From: Gemmatimonas phototrophica
Lineage (GTDB): Bacteria > Gemmatimonadota > Gemmatimonadetes > Longimicrobiales > Gaopeijiaceae
Direction: 5' to 3'
DNA length: 23,370 bases
Assembly (NCBI GenBank): GCA_945876015.1
Contig: CAMCNM010000002.1
Coordinates: forward strand, 1-23,370
A program made the position numbers and the translations under genes. Of the stretch, positions 8,905 through 14,774 are shown piece by piece. Within the stretch, counting starts at the first letter, position 1, and the number at the start of each line of letters is the position of its first letter. The notes beneath the pieces are model-generated. The model worked only from the letters and a program-made list of their open reading frames with translations, did not search any database and was not told where the DNA came from.

Positions 8905-8925
8905 GTTTCGCCAACCGTTTCGCCA
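8905..8925 (+). repeat. Tandem GTTTCGCCA direct repeat, 12-bp period
   Basis: GTTTCGCCA occurs at 8905-8913 and again at 8917-8925, separated by 3 bp. The two copies face the same side of the helix about one turn apart and lie 18 bp upstream of the -35 element of the nrdJ promoter. This placement would suit an activator or repressor, but no known operator is recognised. Confidence 0.4.
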
Positions 8926-8942
8926 TTCGTGTACATGAAGCT

Positions 8943-8971
8943 TGACCCCCCCCGTATACGGGGGACATATT
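8943..8971 (+). promoter_or_regulatory. Probable nrdJ promoter with a 16-bp palindromic operator in its spacer
   Basis: TTGACC (8943-8948) and CATATT (8966-8971) are spaced by 17 bp, the ideal sigma-70 distance, matching five and four of six consensus bases. The spacer is almost wholly occupied by the perfect palindrome CCCCCGTATACGGGGG (8949-8964). A protein bound there would block or distort the promoter. The site does not fit the AT-rich NrdR box. G/C tracts around a short centre are found in CsoR-like operators, but I cannot assign a regulator. Transcription would start near 8978, leaving a leader of about 140 nt before nrdJ. Confidence 0.5.
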
Positions 8972-9066
8972 GGCCTTCACCTCTAGATCTTGTGGTTCCC
9001 GCTGTGCTAATCCACGGTCCGGAGTAGTCCCAAGGCTCGATTTCGCAGGTTTTGCACCAATTCTCC

Positions 9067-9092
9067 ACCGGTTTTCAACCGGTTTTTCCACA
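9067..9092 (+). promoter_or_regulatory. ACCGGTTTT tandem repeat with adjoining DnaA-box-like sequence
   Basis: ACCGGTTTT is present at 9067-9075 and 9078-9086, an 11-bp period. It runs into TTTTCCACA (9084-9092), which differs from the DnaA box TTATCCACA at one position. All of it lies in the nrdJ leader, 28 to 53 bp before the start codon. DnaA is known to bind nrd promoters in E. coli, so a cell-cycle link is conceivable, but one imperfect box is weak evidence. Confidence 0.3.
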
Positions 9093-9119
9093 AAGTCTGA
9101 AAAGAGGAGCACCCCCGAA

Positions 9120-11627
9120 ATGACCCCCGCTTCCCCCCGCCGCGAGGAGTTCGACGACGTCGTTCCCGATGATCTTCCGCCCGCCACGCTGACCGAGAAC
9201 GCACGCATCGTTCTGGGGAAGCGCTATCTCAAGAAGGACGAGAGTGGCAAGCCGACGGAAGAGCCGGAAACGATGTTCTGGCGCGTCGCACGGACGATCG
9301 CGGAGGCGGACCGGAAGTACGGAGCGTCGGACGCGGCCATCGAGGAGGCGGCCCGCCAGTTCTATCATCTGATGACGACGGGCCAGTTCGAGCCCAACTC
9401 GCCTACGCTGATGAACGCCGGCCGTCCGCTCGGCCAGCTCTCCGCGTGCTTCGTGCTGCCCGTGGACGACACGCTCTCGAACGAGCAGAGCGGCATCTAC
9501 GACACGCTCAAGTCGATGGCGCTCGTTCACCAAAGTGGTGGAGGCACCGGCTTCGGCTTCTCGCGGATCCGTCCCACGAACGACAACGTGCGCTCGACGA
9601 TGGGCGTCGCATCGGGGCCGGTCTCGTTCATGAGGCTGTACGACGCCTCGACCGAGGTCGTGAAGCAGGGCGGCACGCGCCGCGGCGCCAACATGGGCAT
9701 CCTGCGCGTCGATCATCCGGACATCCGCGAGTTCATCAACTGCAAGAGCGACACGTCGCAGATCACCAACTTCAACATCAGCGTCGCGGTGACCGACGCG
9801 TTCATGGCCGCGGTGAAGGCGGGCTCCACGTACGACCTCTTCAACCCGCGCACCGGAAAGGTGCAGGCCCAGGCGGACGCGCGTGAGATCTTCGACCTGA
9901 TCGTGGACGGCGCGTGGAAGACCGGCGAGCCCGGTGTCTTCTTCATCGACCGCGCGAACGAGTACAACCCGGTCCCCAAGCTCGGCAGCTACGAGGCGAC
10001 GAACCCCTGCGGCGAGCAGCCGCTCTTGCCGTACGACGTCTGCAACCTCGGCTCGATCAACCTCGGGCCGTTCGTGCGCGAGGACGTCCCGAGCACCGCC
10101 GCGGTGGACGACCGCATCGACTGGGACGGCCTGCGCCACGTCGTCCATCTCTCGACGCACTTCCTCGACAACGTCATCGACGCGAACCAGTACCCGCTCG
10201 CGGCGATCAGCGAGCTCGCGCAGAACATCCGTAGGATCGGCCTGGGCGTGATGGGCTGGGCGGACATGCTCGTGAAGCTCGGCATCCCGTACGACGGCCA
10301 GGCGGGCGTGGACATGGCGCGGAAGGTCATGGAGTTCGTGAACGAGGAGTCGCGGAACGCCTCGGAGAAGCTGGCCGAGACCCGCGGCGTCTTCCCGGCC
10401 TGGAAGGAGTCGATCTGGGGCCCGGACAAGACCGCCGCGCGGCGCGCCGACGGGGCCCGCGTCCGTCCCATGCGGAAGCTGCGGAACTGCAACCTGACCA
10501 CGGTCGCTCCGACCGGCACGATCTCGATCTTCGCCGGCTGCTCGGGCGGCATCGAGCCCCTGTTCGCGGTCGCGTTCATGAGGAATCAGGCCGGCTCGCT
10601 GATGCCCGACGTGAACCCCGACTTCGTGAAGATCGCGAAGGAGCAGGGCTGGTACTCGGAAGAGCTGATGGAGCGGATCGCGAGCGAGGGTCACATCCAC
10701 TTCAAGGAAGTGCCCGAGCAGGTGCAGCGCACGTTCCGCACCGCGCACGACATCACGCCCGAGTGGCACGTCCGTATGCAGGCCGCCTATCAGGAGCACG
10801 TCGATTCGGCGATCAGCAAGACCACCAACTTCCCGCACGAAGCCAAGATCGAGGACGTGCGGGCGATCTACGAGCTCGCGTACGAGCTGAACTGCAAGGG
10901 CGTCACCGTCTACCGTGACGGCTGCCGCCCCAACCAGGTGCTCTCCACGGGGAAGACCGGAAAGGCCGAGGACCCGGCCGTCACCGCCGCGGTCGAGCAG
11001 GACCTGGCCGACGAGCGCGAGGAGAACCACCGCCTCGAGGGCGAGATCGCCGTGCTCAAGGCGAAACTCGAGGAGCGCGATCGCACCGCAGCAGCGTCGC
11101 GCTACAAGCGCCAGCGTCCGCAGATGCTCCGCGGCCGCACGATCAAGATGAACTCGCCCCTGGGCGACATGTACGTCACGATCAACGAGGATGAGAACGG
11201 CCGCCCGTTCGAGCTGTTCAGCTCGCTCGGCAAGGCCGGCGGCGCCGCGATGGCGGATGCGGAAGCGATCGGCCGTCTCGTCTCGCTCGCGCTCCGCTCC
11301 GGCATCTCGATCAGCTCGATCCGCGATCAGTTGCGCGGCATCTCCTGCGACCGTCCGGTCGGCCTCGGGCCGAACAAGATCCTGTCGGCCCCCGACGCGA
11401 TCGGCCAGGCGATCGAGCGTTACCTCGAGGAGGTAGAGGGCGTGCAGGAAGCGCTGCCGCTCATGACCCCCGCGCGGTCGCCCGAGGGGACCGCGGTCAA
11501 AGCGAGATCGACTGGAATCTCGAACGACAGTTACATCGGGAGTTGCCCGGAGTGCCACACGGGGTCACTAGCCTACGAAGAAGGCTGCGTGAAGTGCCAC
11601 GTGTGTGGTTTCAGCGAGTGCGGGTGA
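9120..11627 (+). CDS. nrdJ: Class II (adenosylcobalamin-dependent) ribonucleotide reductase NrdJ
   Basis: Reduces ribonucleotides to deoxyribonucleotides using coenzyme B12 as radical source, with or without oxygen. The protein has 835 residues. Active-site cysteines are visible: Cys110 (SACFVLP) and Cys308 (VCNLGSINL) form the redox pair, while NPCGEQPLLPYDVC supplies Cys297 and Glu299 for radical chemistry. Further landmarks are HQSGGGTGFGFSRIRP, KQGGTRRGANMGILRVDHPD and the phosphate-binding APTGTISIFAGCSGGIEP. A charged coiled-coil stretch lies near residues 625-655, and a TSCPEC-type zinc ribbon (CPEC, then CVKCHVCGFSEC) ends the protein, typical of the long NrdJ group. ATG 9120 is preceded by GAGGAG 10 bases upstream. 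The gene stands alone, with its own promoter region and a hairpin about 110 bp after its stop. Confidence 0.96.
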   Translation: MTPASPRREEFDDVVPDDLPPATLTENARIVLGKRYLKKDESGKPTEEPETMFWRVARTIAEADRKYGASDAAIEEAARQFYHLMTTGQFEPNSPTLMNAGRPLGQLSACFVLPVDDTLSNEQSGIYDTLKSMALVHQSGGGTGFGFSRIRPTNDNVRSTMGVASGPVSFMRLYDASTEVVKQGGTRRGANMGILRVDHPDIREFINCKSDTSQITNFNISVAVTDAFMAAVKAGSTYDLFNPRTGKVQAQADAREIFDLIVDGAWKTGEPGVFFIDRANEYNPVPKLGSYEATNPCGEQPLLPYDVCNLGSINLGPFVREDVPSTAAVDDRIDWDGLRHVVHLSTHFLDNVIDANQYPLAAISELAQNIRRIGLGVMGWADMLVKLGIPYDGQAGVDMARKVMEFVNEESRNASEKLAETRGVFPAWKESIWGPDKTAARRADGARVRPMRKLRNCNLTTVAPTGTISIFAGCSGGIEPLFAVAFMRNQAGSLMPDVNPDFVKIAKEQGWYSEELMERIASEGHIHFKEVPEQVQRTFRTAHDITPEWHVRMQAAYQEHVDSAISKTTNFPHEAKIEDVRAIYELAYELNCKGVTVYRDGCRPNQVLSTGKTGKAEDPAVTAAVEQDLADEREENHRLEGEIAVLKAKLEERDRTAAASRYKRQRPQMLRGRTIKMNSPLGDMYVTINEDENGRPFELFSSLGKAGGAAMADAEAIGRLVSLALRSGISISSIRDQLRGISCDRPVGLGPNKILSAPDAIGQAIERYLEEVEGVQEALPLMTPARSPEGTAVKARSTGISNDSYIGSCPECHTGSLAYEEGCVKCHVCGFSECG

Positions 11628-11737
11628 TGGTTGTCGGAACGGTGAGATCGGGGACGTTGATGGAGGGTCCGCGCTGAGCCGACTGCTCGGTTGGACTTTG
11701 GTGGACCAGCCCGAGTTGGTGGGGCTGATCTCATAGA

Positions 11738-11772
11738 GCGGGCCAGTCGGAGTTGGGATCCGGCTGGCCCGC
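11738..11772 (+). terminator. 13-bp-stem hairpin downstream of nrdJ
   Basis: GCGGGCCAGTCGG (11738-11750) pairs with CCGGCTGGCCCGC (11760-11772), with one G-U pair and a 9-nt loop. It is the strongest hairpin in the 200-bp gap after nrdJ and probably ends or protects that transcript. It lacks a U-tract, so it may act with Rho or serve as a 3' stabiliser. The rest of 11628-11827 shows nothing coding. Confidence 0.5.
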
Positions 11773-11827
11773 GGTGTGTCTATGAGCGTTTATACGGGAT
11801 ACGCTCTTCGGATGGGTGAGACTCGAA

Positions 11828-12097
11828 CTAGAGCCGCCTCAAGAGGGTGTCGTATTCGCCGTGCGATCCGATCCAGAACCAAAGCAGCACATCGCCTTCT
11901 TGAATGGCCAACGCGCGATCATGGAGTCCGACTCGCGCTGCGAAGATCGGTGCAGCGGTGTGAACCTGCTTGAATCGCAGGCTAGGATGGGATGGGTTCG
12001 TTTGGAATTGGCGAAACGCGGTTCGTGCCAATTCTTTCAAATCGGGGGGTAGTTCTTCGAACGCCTTCTTGAAGCGCGGCGTCCTGCGCGAGATCAC
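11828..12097 (-). CDS. Type II toxin of the RelE/ParE superfamily
   Basis: A basic protein of 89 residues, the usual size for this superfamily, which includes ribosome-dependent mRNA endonucleases and gyrase poisons. The order of elements fits: an N-terminal strand (ISRRTPRFKKAFEELP), two helices (PDLKELARTAFRQFQTNP), the characteristic LRFKQVHTAAPIFAARVG strand pair, then DRALAIQEGDVLLWFWIGSHGEYDTLLRRL, where H-x-E-Y-D is the common C-terminal motif. The start is GTG 12097, whose bases overlap the TGA of the upstream gene (GTGA), so translation is coupled. A longer reading from 12205 lies inside the antitoxin gene and is unlikely. Whether it kills through mRNA cleavage or another route cannot be judged, since these toxins share a fold but not residues. 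Confidence 0.8.
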   Translation of the reverse strand: MISRRTPRFKKAFEELPPDLKELARTAFRQFQTNPSHPSLRFKQVHTAAPIFAARVGLHDRALAIQEGDVLLWFWIGSHGEYDTLLRRL

Positions 12098-12312
12098 AGG
12101 TCGTCGGGATCTAGCGGCTCTGTGCGGCCGGACTTGAGATCGCCAATCGCTTCCCTTCCCAGCCGCCCTAGGGCATCCTGACTGCCGGTGAATGCCTGGT
12201 CCCACTGTGCCTCGGCCTCGAGTTCAGCCAAGACCAGGGCGGCGAAGGCATCCTGTTCCTTCGGTGGGAGCCTAGAAGCCTTGTCGAAGGCCTTCTTAAG
12301 GAGCTCGGTCAT
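12094..12312 (-). CDS. Small antitoxin of the RelE/ParE-type pair
   Basis: An acidic 72-residue protein encoded directly upstream of, and overlapping by 4 bp, the RelE/ParE-type toxin gene. The first 40 residues are predicted helical (MTELLKKAFDKASRLPPKEQ, then AFAALVLAELEAE). The C-terminal half, ending SGRTEPLDPDDL, looks like the flexible toxin-wrapping tail of such antitoxins. I cannot place it in a named antitoxin family, and a DNA-binding fold is not obvious, so the call rests on size, charge, gene order and overlap. The ribosome site is weak. An imperfect palindrome centred 17 bp upstream of its ATG may be the autoregulatory operator. Confidence 0.73.
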   Translation of the reverse strand: MTELLKKAFDKASRLPPKEQDAFAALVLAELEAEAQWDQAFTGSQDALGRLGREAIGDLKSGRTEPLDPDDL

Positions 12313-12322
12313 GCGGCTTGTT

Positions 12323-12336
12323 ACCCTCGCGAGAGT
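12323..12336. promoter_or_regulatory. Imperfect palindrome before the toxin-antitoxin operon
   Basis: ACCCTCGCGAGAGT has a perfect CTCGCGAG core and one mismatched pair. It begins 11 bp upstream of the antitoxin ATG, where type II antitoxins usually bind to repress their own operon. No clear -10/-35 pair was identified around it. 12340-12475, up to the DUF188 gene, shows no convincing gene. Confidence 0.35.
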
Positions 12337-12475
12337 GGTGTGGTCTCAACATGCGAGGGGCACCGCGACCTAGCAATTACTGCCTGGGACGCCCTTCAAA
12401 TCGCTGGGCACGGGTGGCCGTCGGAAAACGATAGATTCGCCGAGCGAGTGTTGGTCCGCGGCAGGCGACTGATCG

Positions 12476-12976
12476 ATGCGGGGAGTCCATTTACCTCAGC
12501 TTGGAAGACGTCCGATAGCGCCCAGAATCTGGATCGACGCTGACGCCGCCCCGCGCGATGTCAAAGAGATCGTCTTCCGCGCCGCGAAGCGTCTAGAGCT
12601 TCATGTGGTGATGGTCGCCAACCAGCGCCTCCAGCTCCCCGCCAACAATCCGTTCGTCTCGTTCACTTGGGTGAAGGGCGGCCCCGACGAGGCGGACATC
12701 TACATCGCCGAGCACGCGGCACCCGGTGACGTCGCGGTAACCGCAGACATCCCCCTTGCCGCGATCCTGGTCGAGAAGCAGCTCGTCGTCCTCGATCCCC
12801 GCGGTGAGATCTACACCGAGTCGAACGTCCGCGAGCGCCTCAACATCCGCGACTTCATGACGTCGCTCCGGGACTCCGGCGTCGAGACGGGTGGCGCGGC
12901 CCCCTACGGCCAGCGTGACAAGCAGAACTTCGCGGCCGCGCTCGACCGCACCCTCGTCGCTCTCGCCAAGAAGTAG
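12476..12976 (+). CDS. DUF188 / YaiI-YqxD family protein (UPF0178)
   Basis: A cytoplasmic PIN-like protein of 166 residues and uncertain role; the family is suspected of nuclease activity because of its fold. Diagnostic segments are IWIDADAAPRDVKEIVFRAA (the usual DADACP with Ala for Cys), HVVMVANQRLQLP, the acidic GGPDEADIYIAEHAAPGDVAVTADIPLA and the end motif FAAALDRTLVALAKK. The family normally starts just before the IWIDAD strand. The only usable start is ATG 12476, which adds about 14 residues with no family counterpart and has a poor ribosome site. It begins a plus-strand run of four closely spaced genes. Confidence 0.9.
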   Translation: MRGVHLPQLGRRPIAPRIWIDADAAPRDVKEIVFRAAKRLELHVVMVANQRLQLPANNPFVSFTWVKGGPDEADIYIAEHAAPGDVAVTADIPLAAILVEKQLVVLDPRGEIYTESNVRERLNIRDFMTSLRDSGVETGGAAPYGQRDKQNFAAALDRTLVALAKK

Positions 12977-12989
12977 AGGGAAGCCCCCG

Positions 12990-13343
12990 ATGAACGAGAA
13001 CCAGCGTGCCGTCTCCCGCTACATGGACGGCTTCCGAAAGACCGACCACGCCCAGATCCTCTCCTGCCTCACCGATGACGTCGAGTGGTACATCCCCGGC
13101 GCCTTCAAGGTGAACGGCAAGGAAGCGTTCGATGGGCAGATCGAGGGCGAGGGCTTCAGCGGGAGCCCCACCATCGTTGTCGATCGGATGATCGAGACCG
13201 ATGATATCGTGATCGCCGAGGGCACGGTCGTAGCTCGGCTCGCGGACGGCACGCCACTCGAGCTCGCGATGTGCGACGTGTTCGAGTTGAGGGAAGGGAA
13301 GATCCGCCGCTTGACGAGCTACCTGATGCCTATGGGGTCGTAG
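12990..13343 (+). CDS. SnoaL-like / NTF2-fold protein
   Basis: A 117-residue alpha+beta cone-fold protein; members bind or transform small molecules, and this one's substrate is unknown. The family pattern is clear: an N-terminal helix with RAVSRYMDGFRKTDHAQILSC, then LTDDVEWYIPGAFKVNGKEA, and the closing strands IVIAEGTVVARLADGTPLEL and DVFELREGKIRRLTSYL. The start at ATG 12990 has AGAGGGAAG upstream and lies 13 bp after the DUF188 stop, so the two are probably cotranscribed. Confidence 0.87.
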   Translation: MNENQRAVSRYMDGFRKTDHAQILSCLTDDVEWYIPGAFKVNGKEAFDGQIEGEGFSGSPTIVVDRMIETDDIVIAEGTVVARLADGTPLELAMCDVFELREGKIRRLTSYLMPMGS

Positions 13344-13370
13344 ATCGCCCTTTGCTGTGAAGGAGCCACA

Positions 13371-13637
13371 ATGGATGACGCATCCGAGGACTTCTCCCAT
13401 GTCTGGAAGGGCGATGGTGGCGAGGCGCAGTGGGAGCCGACTCTTCCGAACGACGAATTCGTTGGGAAGATGTTTCTGACCGGGGCGGTGGGAAGCCCGC
13501 CAGCAGCTCTATGCGTCGAGACGTTCTGGCGCGGGACGACCGACGTCCGTCACCAGGTCACGATTCCGCGGGAGCTGTTCCCGTTGCTCCGGGAGCTCTT
13601 GGCGGTCGAGATCTTCCGCGAGGAGCCCAACCGATGA
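13371..13637 (+). CDS. Hypothetical 88-residue protein
   Basis: I do not recognise a family. The start at ATG 13371 is well supported by AAGGAG 6 bases upstream, and third codon positions are GC-rich as in neighbouring genes. The protein is acidic and soluble, with an N-terminal MDDASEDFSHVWKGDGG and a likely helical LFPLLRELLAVEIFREEP end. Its stop overlaps the start of the next gene by 4 bp (ATGA), and it follows the NTF2-like gene by 27 bp, so it belongs to the same likely operon. Confidence 0.72.
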   Translation: MDDASEDFSHVWKGDGGEAQWEPTLPNDEFVGKMFLTGAVGSPPAALCVETFWRGTTDVRHQVTIPRELFPLLRELLAVEIFREEPNR

Positions 13638-13945
13638 CGACCAAGCGTCCTCCCGCCCAGGAGCTCCGCCGGCGTTTCCTGCGCCGGACCCTCACCCACC
13701 TCGGAATCGCGCTGGGGATCATCGTCTTTTCGCTCGGCATCGGGATCTGGGGCTACGAGCACTTCGAGCACCTGGCCTGGCGAGACGCATTCGTGAATTC
13801 CGCCATGATTCTCGGCGGGATGGGGCCCGTGAAGACGGATCTGTCCGATCCTGGAAAAGTCTTCGCGGGTCTCTACGCGTTGTATGCGGGACTCGTGGTG
13901 ATCGCGCTGGCGGGAATTCTTCTGGGCCCGGGGTGCATCACTTGA
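13634..13945 (+). CDS. Two-helix channel-like small membrane protein, C-terminus frameshifted
   Basis: A 103-residue inner-membrane protein with two helices (TLTHLGIALGIIVFSLGIGI and GLYALYAGLVVIALAGILLG). Between them is WRDAFVNSAMILGGMGPVKT, placed like the pore helix and filter loop of two-helix ion channels, but with GGMGPV instead of TVGYG. Ion transport is therefore an inference from layout only. As read, the protein ends GILLGPGCIT. One extra G in the G4 run at about 13929-13933 would instead continue to V-HHLMHHVHWDESLRTE and a TAG at 13984-13986, giving a His-rich tail that fits my memory of related proteins. The lesion is either a real frameshift or a homopolymer error. It overlaps the upstream stop by 4 bp. 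Confidence 0.72.
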   Translation: MTTKRPPAQELRRRFLRRTLTHLGIALGIIVFSLGIGIWGYEHFEHLAWRDAFVNSAMILGGMGPVKTDLSDPGKVFAGLYALYAGLVVIALAGILLGPGCIT

Positions 13946-13986
13946 TGCATCACGTGCACTGGGATGAGTCGCTCAGGACCGAGTAG

Positions 13987-14031
13987 AAAAACAAACCCCC
14001 CCGGCCCGATCGGCCAGAGGGTCTCGTTTGT
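13987..14031 (-). terminator. Intrinsic terminator of the 56-residue gene
   Basis: Read on the minus strand, ACAAAC pairs with GTTTGT around an interrupted GC-rich stem (CCC/GGG, then GGCC/GGCC with a GATC loop), and the hairpin runs into TTTTTC. It starts 17 bases after the minus-strand stop at 14048. It also lies 1 bp beyond the restored stop of the convergent channel-like gene. The plus strand lacks a T-tract. Confidence 0.75.
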
Positions 14032-14047
14032 GAGCCAGCGACCGGCT

Positions 14048-14218
14048 CTAGTGCTTATGGAACTGATTCGCCACCGCGTCGAAGTGGACGCCCGTCATCT
14101 TCTTGATGCCGTCCGACGTCTTCTTGTAGACGGTGAGGTTCTTCCGGTCCGAGTCCCGATTGTTCCAGAAGTACGGCGTCTTGGTGCCGTTCTTCTTCAC
14201 GATCATGATCCTGGCCAT
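14048..14218 (-). CDS. Small basic protein of 56 residues, unknown function
   Basis: Reads MARIMIVKKNGTKTPYFWNN and ends GVHFDAVANQFHKH. AGGAG at 14227-14231 sits 8 bases before ATG 14218, nearly every third codon position is G or C, and a terminator follows, so it is very likely real. It has about 13 Lys/Arg and no membrane segment or Cys, which suggests nucleic-acid or ribosome contact, but I do not recognise a family and assign no function. A second in-frame ATG lies 12 bp into the gene; the ribosome-site spacing favours the first. Upstream on its strand is an intrinsic terminator (14272-14302) and then hairpin-rich sequence. A lone -10-like TAAAAT at 14255-14260 could instead be its own promoter, though no good -35 is visible. 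Confidence 0.75.
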   Translation of the reverse strand: MARIMIVKKNGTKTPYFWNNRDSDRKNLTVYKKTSDGIKKMTGVHFDAVANQFHKH

Positions 14219-14271
14219 GGGGTGATCTCCTACGGTTAGGGATCCCTGCAGGGCATTTTATCCGGAGAAAC

Positions 14272-14302
14272 AAAAAAGACCCGGGCCATGGCCCAGGTCT
14301 TT
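14272..14302 (-). terminator. Intrinsic terminator between structured region and the 56-residue gene
   Basis: On the minus strand AAAGACC-GGGCC pairs with GGCCC-GGTCTTT, with one internal mismatch, and continues into TTTTTTG. Stem bases are 14275-14302. It lies 54 bp before the start of the 56-residue gene, so it would stop any minus-strand transcript arriving from 14303 or beyond. This is either the end of an upstream RNA or an attenuator. Confidence 0.75.
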
Positions 14303-14400
14303 GCATCGCCGGTCTCCGACTCCTCGGAGGTTTTCGCCGCAACTAATGTAGCGGTTTAGCCTTCCGGGCTCAACCTATATGGTCCTGACCCCATCTTCTA
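14303..14400 (-). ncRNA. Candidate structured leader or small RNA
   Basis: Part of the 373-bp interval between the start codons of the 56-residue gene and bTHX (14219-14591). In minus-strand order it can form GGTT-AGCC / GGCT-AACC (14353-14375), a competing CCGC/GCGG stem (14337-14354) sharing bases with the first, and CTCCGA-GGAG-TCGGAG (14314-14329), followed at once by an intrinsic terminator. The stretch between hairpins includes GGCGAAAACC and GATGCAAAG, which faintly recall the GEMM-I c-di-GMP aptamer, but the second GEMM helix is missing. No promoter was identified. The mutually exclusive stems plus terminator suggest a switch; an independent short RNA is equally possible. Confidence 0.33.
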
Positions 14401-14591
14401 CGGTTGTGCGATACCGATGGTGGCTGGAGCACGGCTGTGGCAGGCGATCGCGATCTGGGTCCCGTCGCTGGCGAGCCCGACGCCGTAGAGATCGGGCCTG
14501 CGTGGACTCCCTCCCGGCGTACGGATAGCTTTCGCTCCGTCCCCCGGGCACCGGGCCCGCGCGACGAACACCGAACAGTCGAGGTCACATC

Positions 14592-14753
14592 GTGGGCAGA
14601 GGCGACAAGCGGACCGAGAAGGGCAAGCGATTCAAGCGGAGTCATGGTGTGACCCGCCCCAAGGGTGGAAGGAAGAAGGCGAAGCCTGGGCCCGCGAAGC
14701 CGGTCGCTGCCGCCCCCGCCGCGCCCGCGAAGAAGACCACGACCAAGAAGTAG
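14592..14753 (+). CDS. 30S ribosomal protein bTHX with extended C-terminus
   Basis: Small ribosomal protein known to sit in the 30S head of Thermus and found in several other bacterial phyla. The first 26 residues, MGRGDKRTEKGKRFKRSHGV then TRPKGG, match the bTHX core (GDKKTRRGK-x-xxGSYGxxRP). It continues with a Lys/Ala/Pro tail (KPGPAKPVAAAPAAPAKK, ending TTTKK), making 53 residues, about twice the Thermus length. The start is GTG 14592 with GAGG 7 bases upstream. The broken glycosyltransferase begins 21 bp after the stop. Confidence 0.87.
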   Translation: MGRGDKRTEKGKRFKRSHGVTRPKGGRKKAKPGPAKPVAAAPAAPAKKTTTKK

Positions 14754-14774
14754 GTCAGGCGAGGGGATGATCCT

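Noticed and set aside
8897..8906. CCGCCACTGT, resembling a core element of the cobalamin riboswitch, upstream of B12-dependent nrdJ
   Set aside because: No B12 box or other conserved riboswitch segments follow on either strand, and the element lies upstream of the likely transcription start.
8949..8964. NrdR box at the nrdJ promoter
   Set aside because: NrdR sites are AT-rich (ACACWATATATWGTGT-like); this palindrome is G/C-tract based and no other match exists in 8841-9119.
9075..11558. 827-codon open frame on the minus strand opposite nrdJ
   Set aside because: It is antisense to a complete nrdJ and has the Arg/Val/Asp-rich composition of GC-driven shadow frames.
11784..11806. GAGCGT/ACGCTC hairpin downstream of the toxin stop
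   Set aside because: Six-base stem with an 11-base loop and no T-tract on either strand; too weak to call a terminator.
12340..12543. 67-codon plus-strand frame between the antitoxin and the DUF188 gene
   Set aside because: It has no ribosome site, overlaps the DUF188 start in another frame and resembles no protein.
14314..14334. Hairpin CTCCGA/TCGGAG followed by GTTTTC as a plus-strand terminator
   Set aside because: No plus-strand gene lies upstream within reach except the channel-like gene 330 bp away, and the T-tract is only four bases; the same hairpin fits the minus-strand structure.
14303..14400. Assignment of the structured region as a GEMM-I c-di-GMP riboswitch
   Set aside because: Only the GCAAAG-like and AAACC-like strings match; the tetraloop is not GNRA and the second helix is missing. 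Kept only as an unassigned structured RNA candidate.
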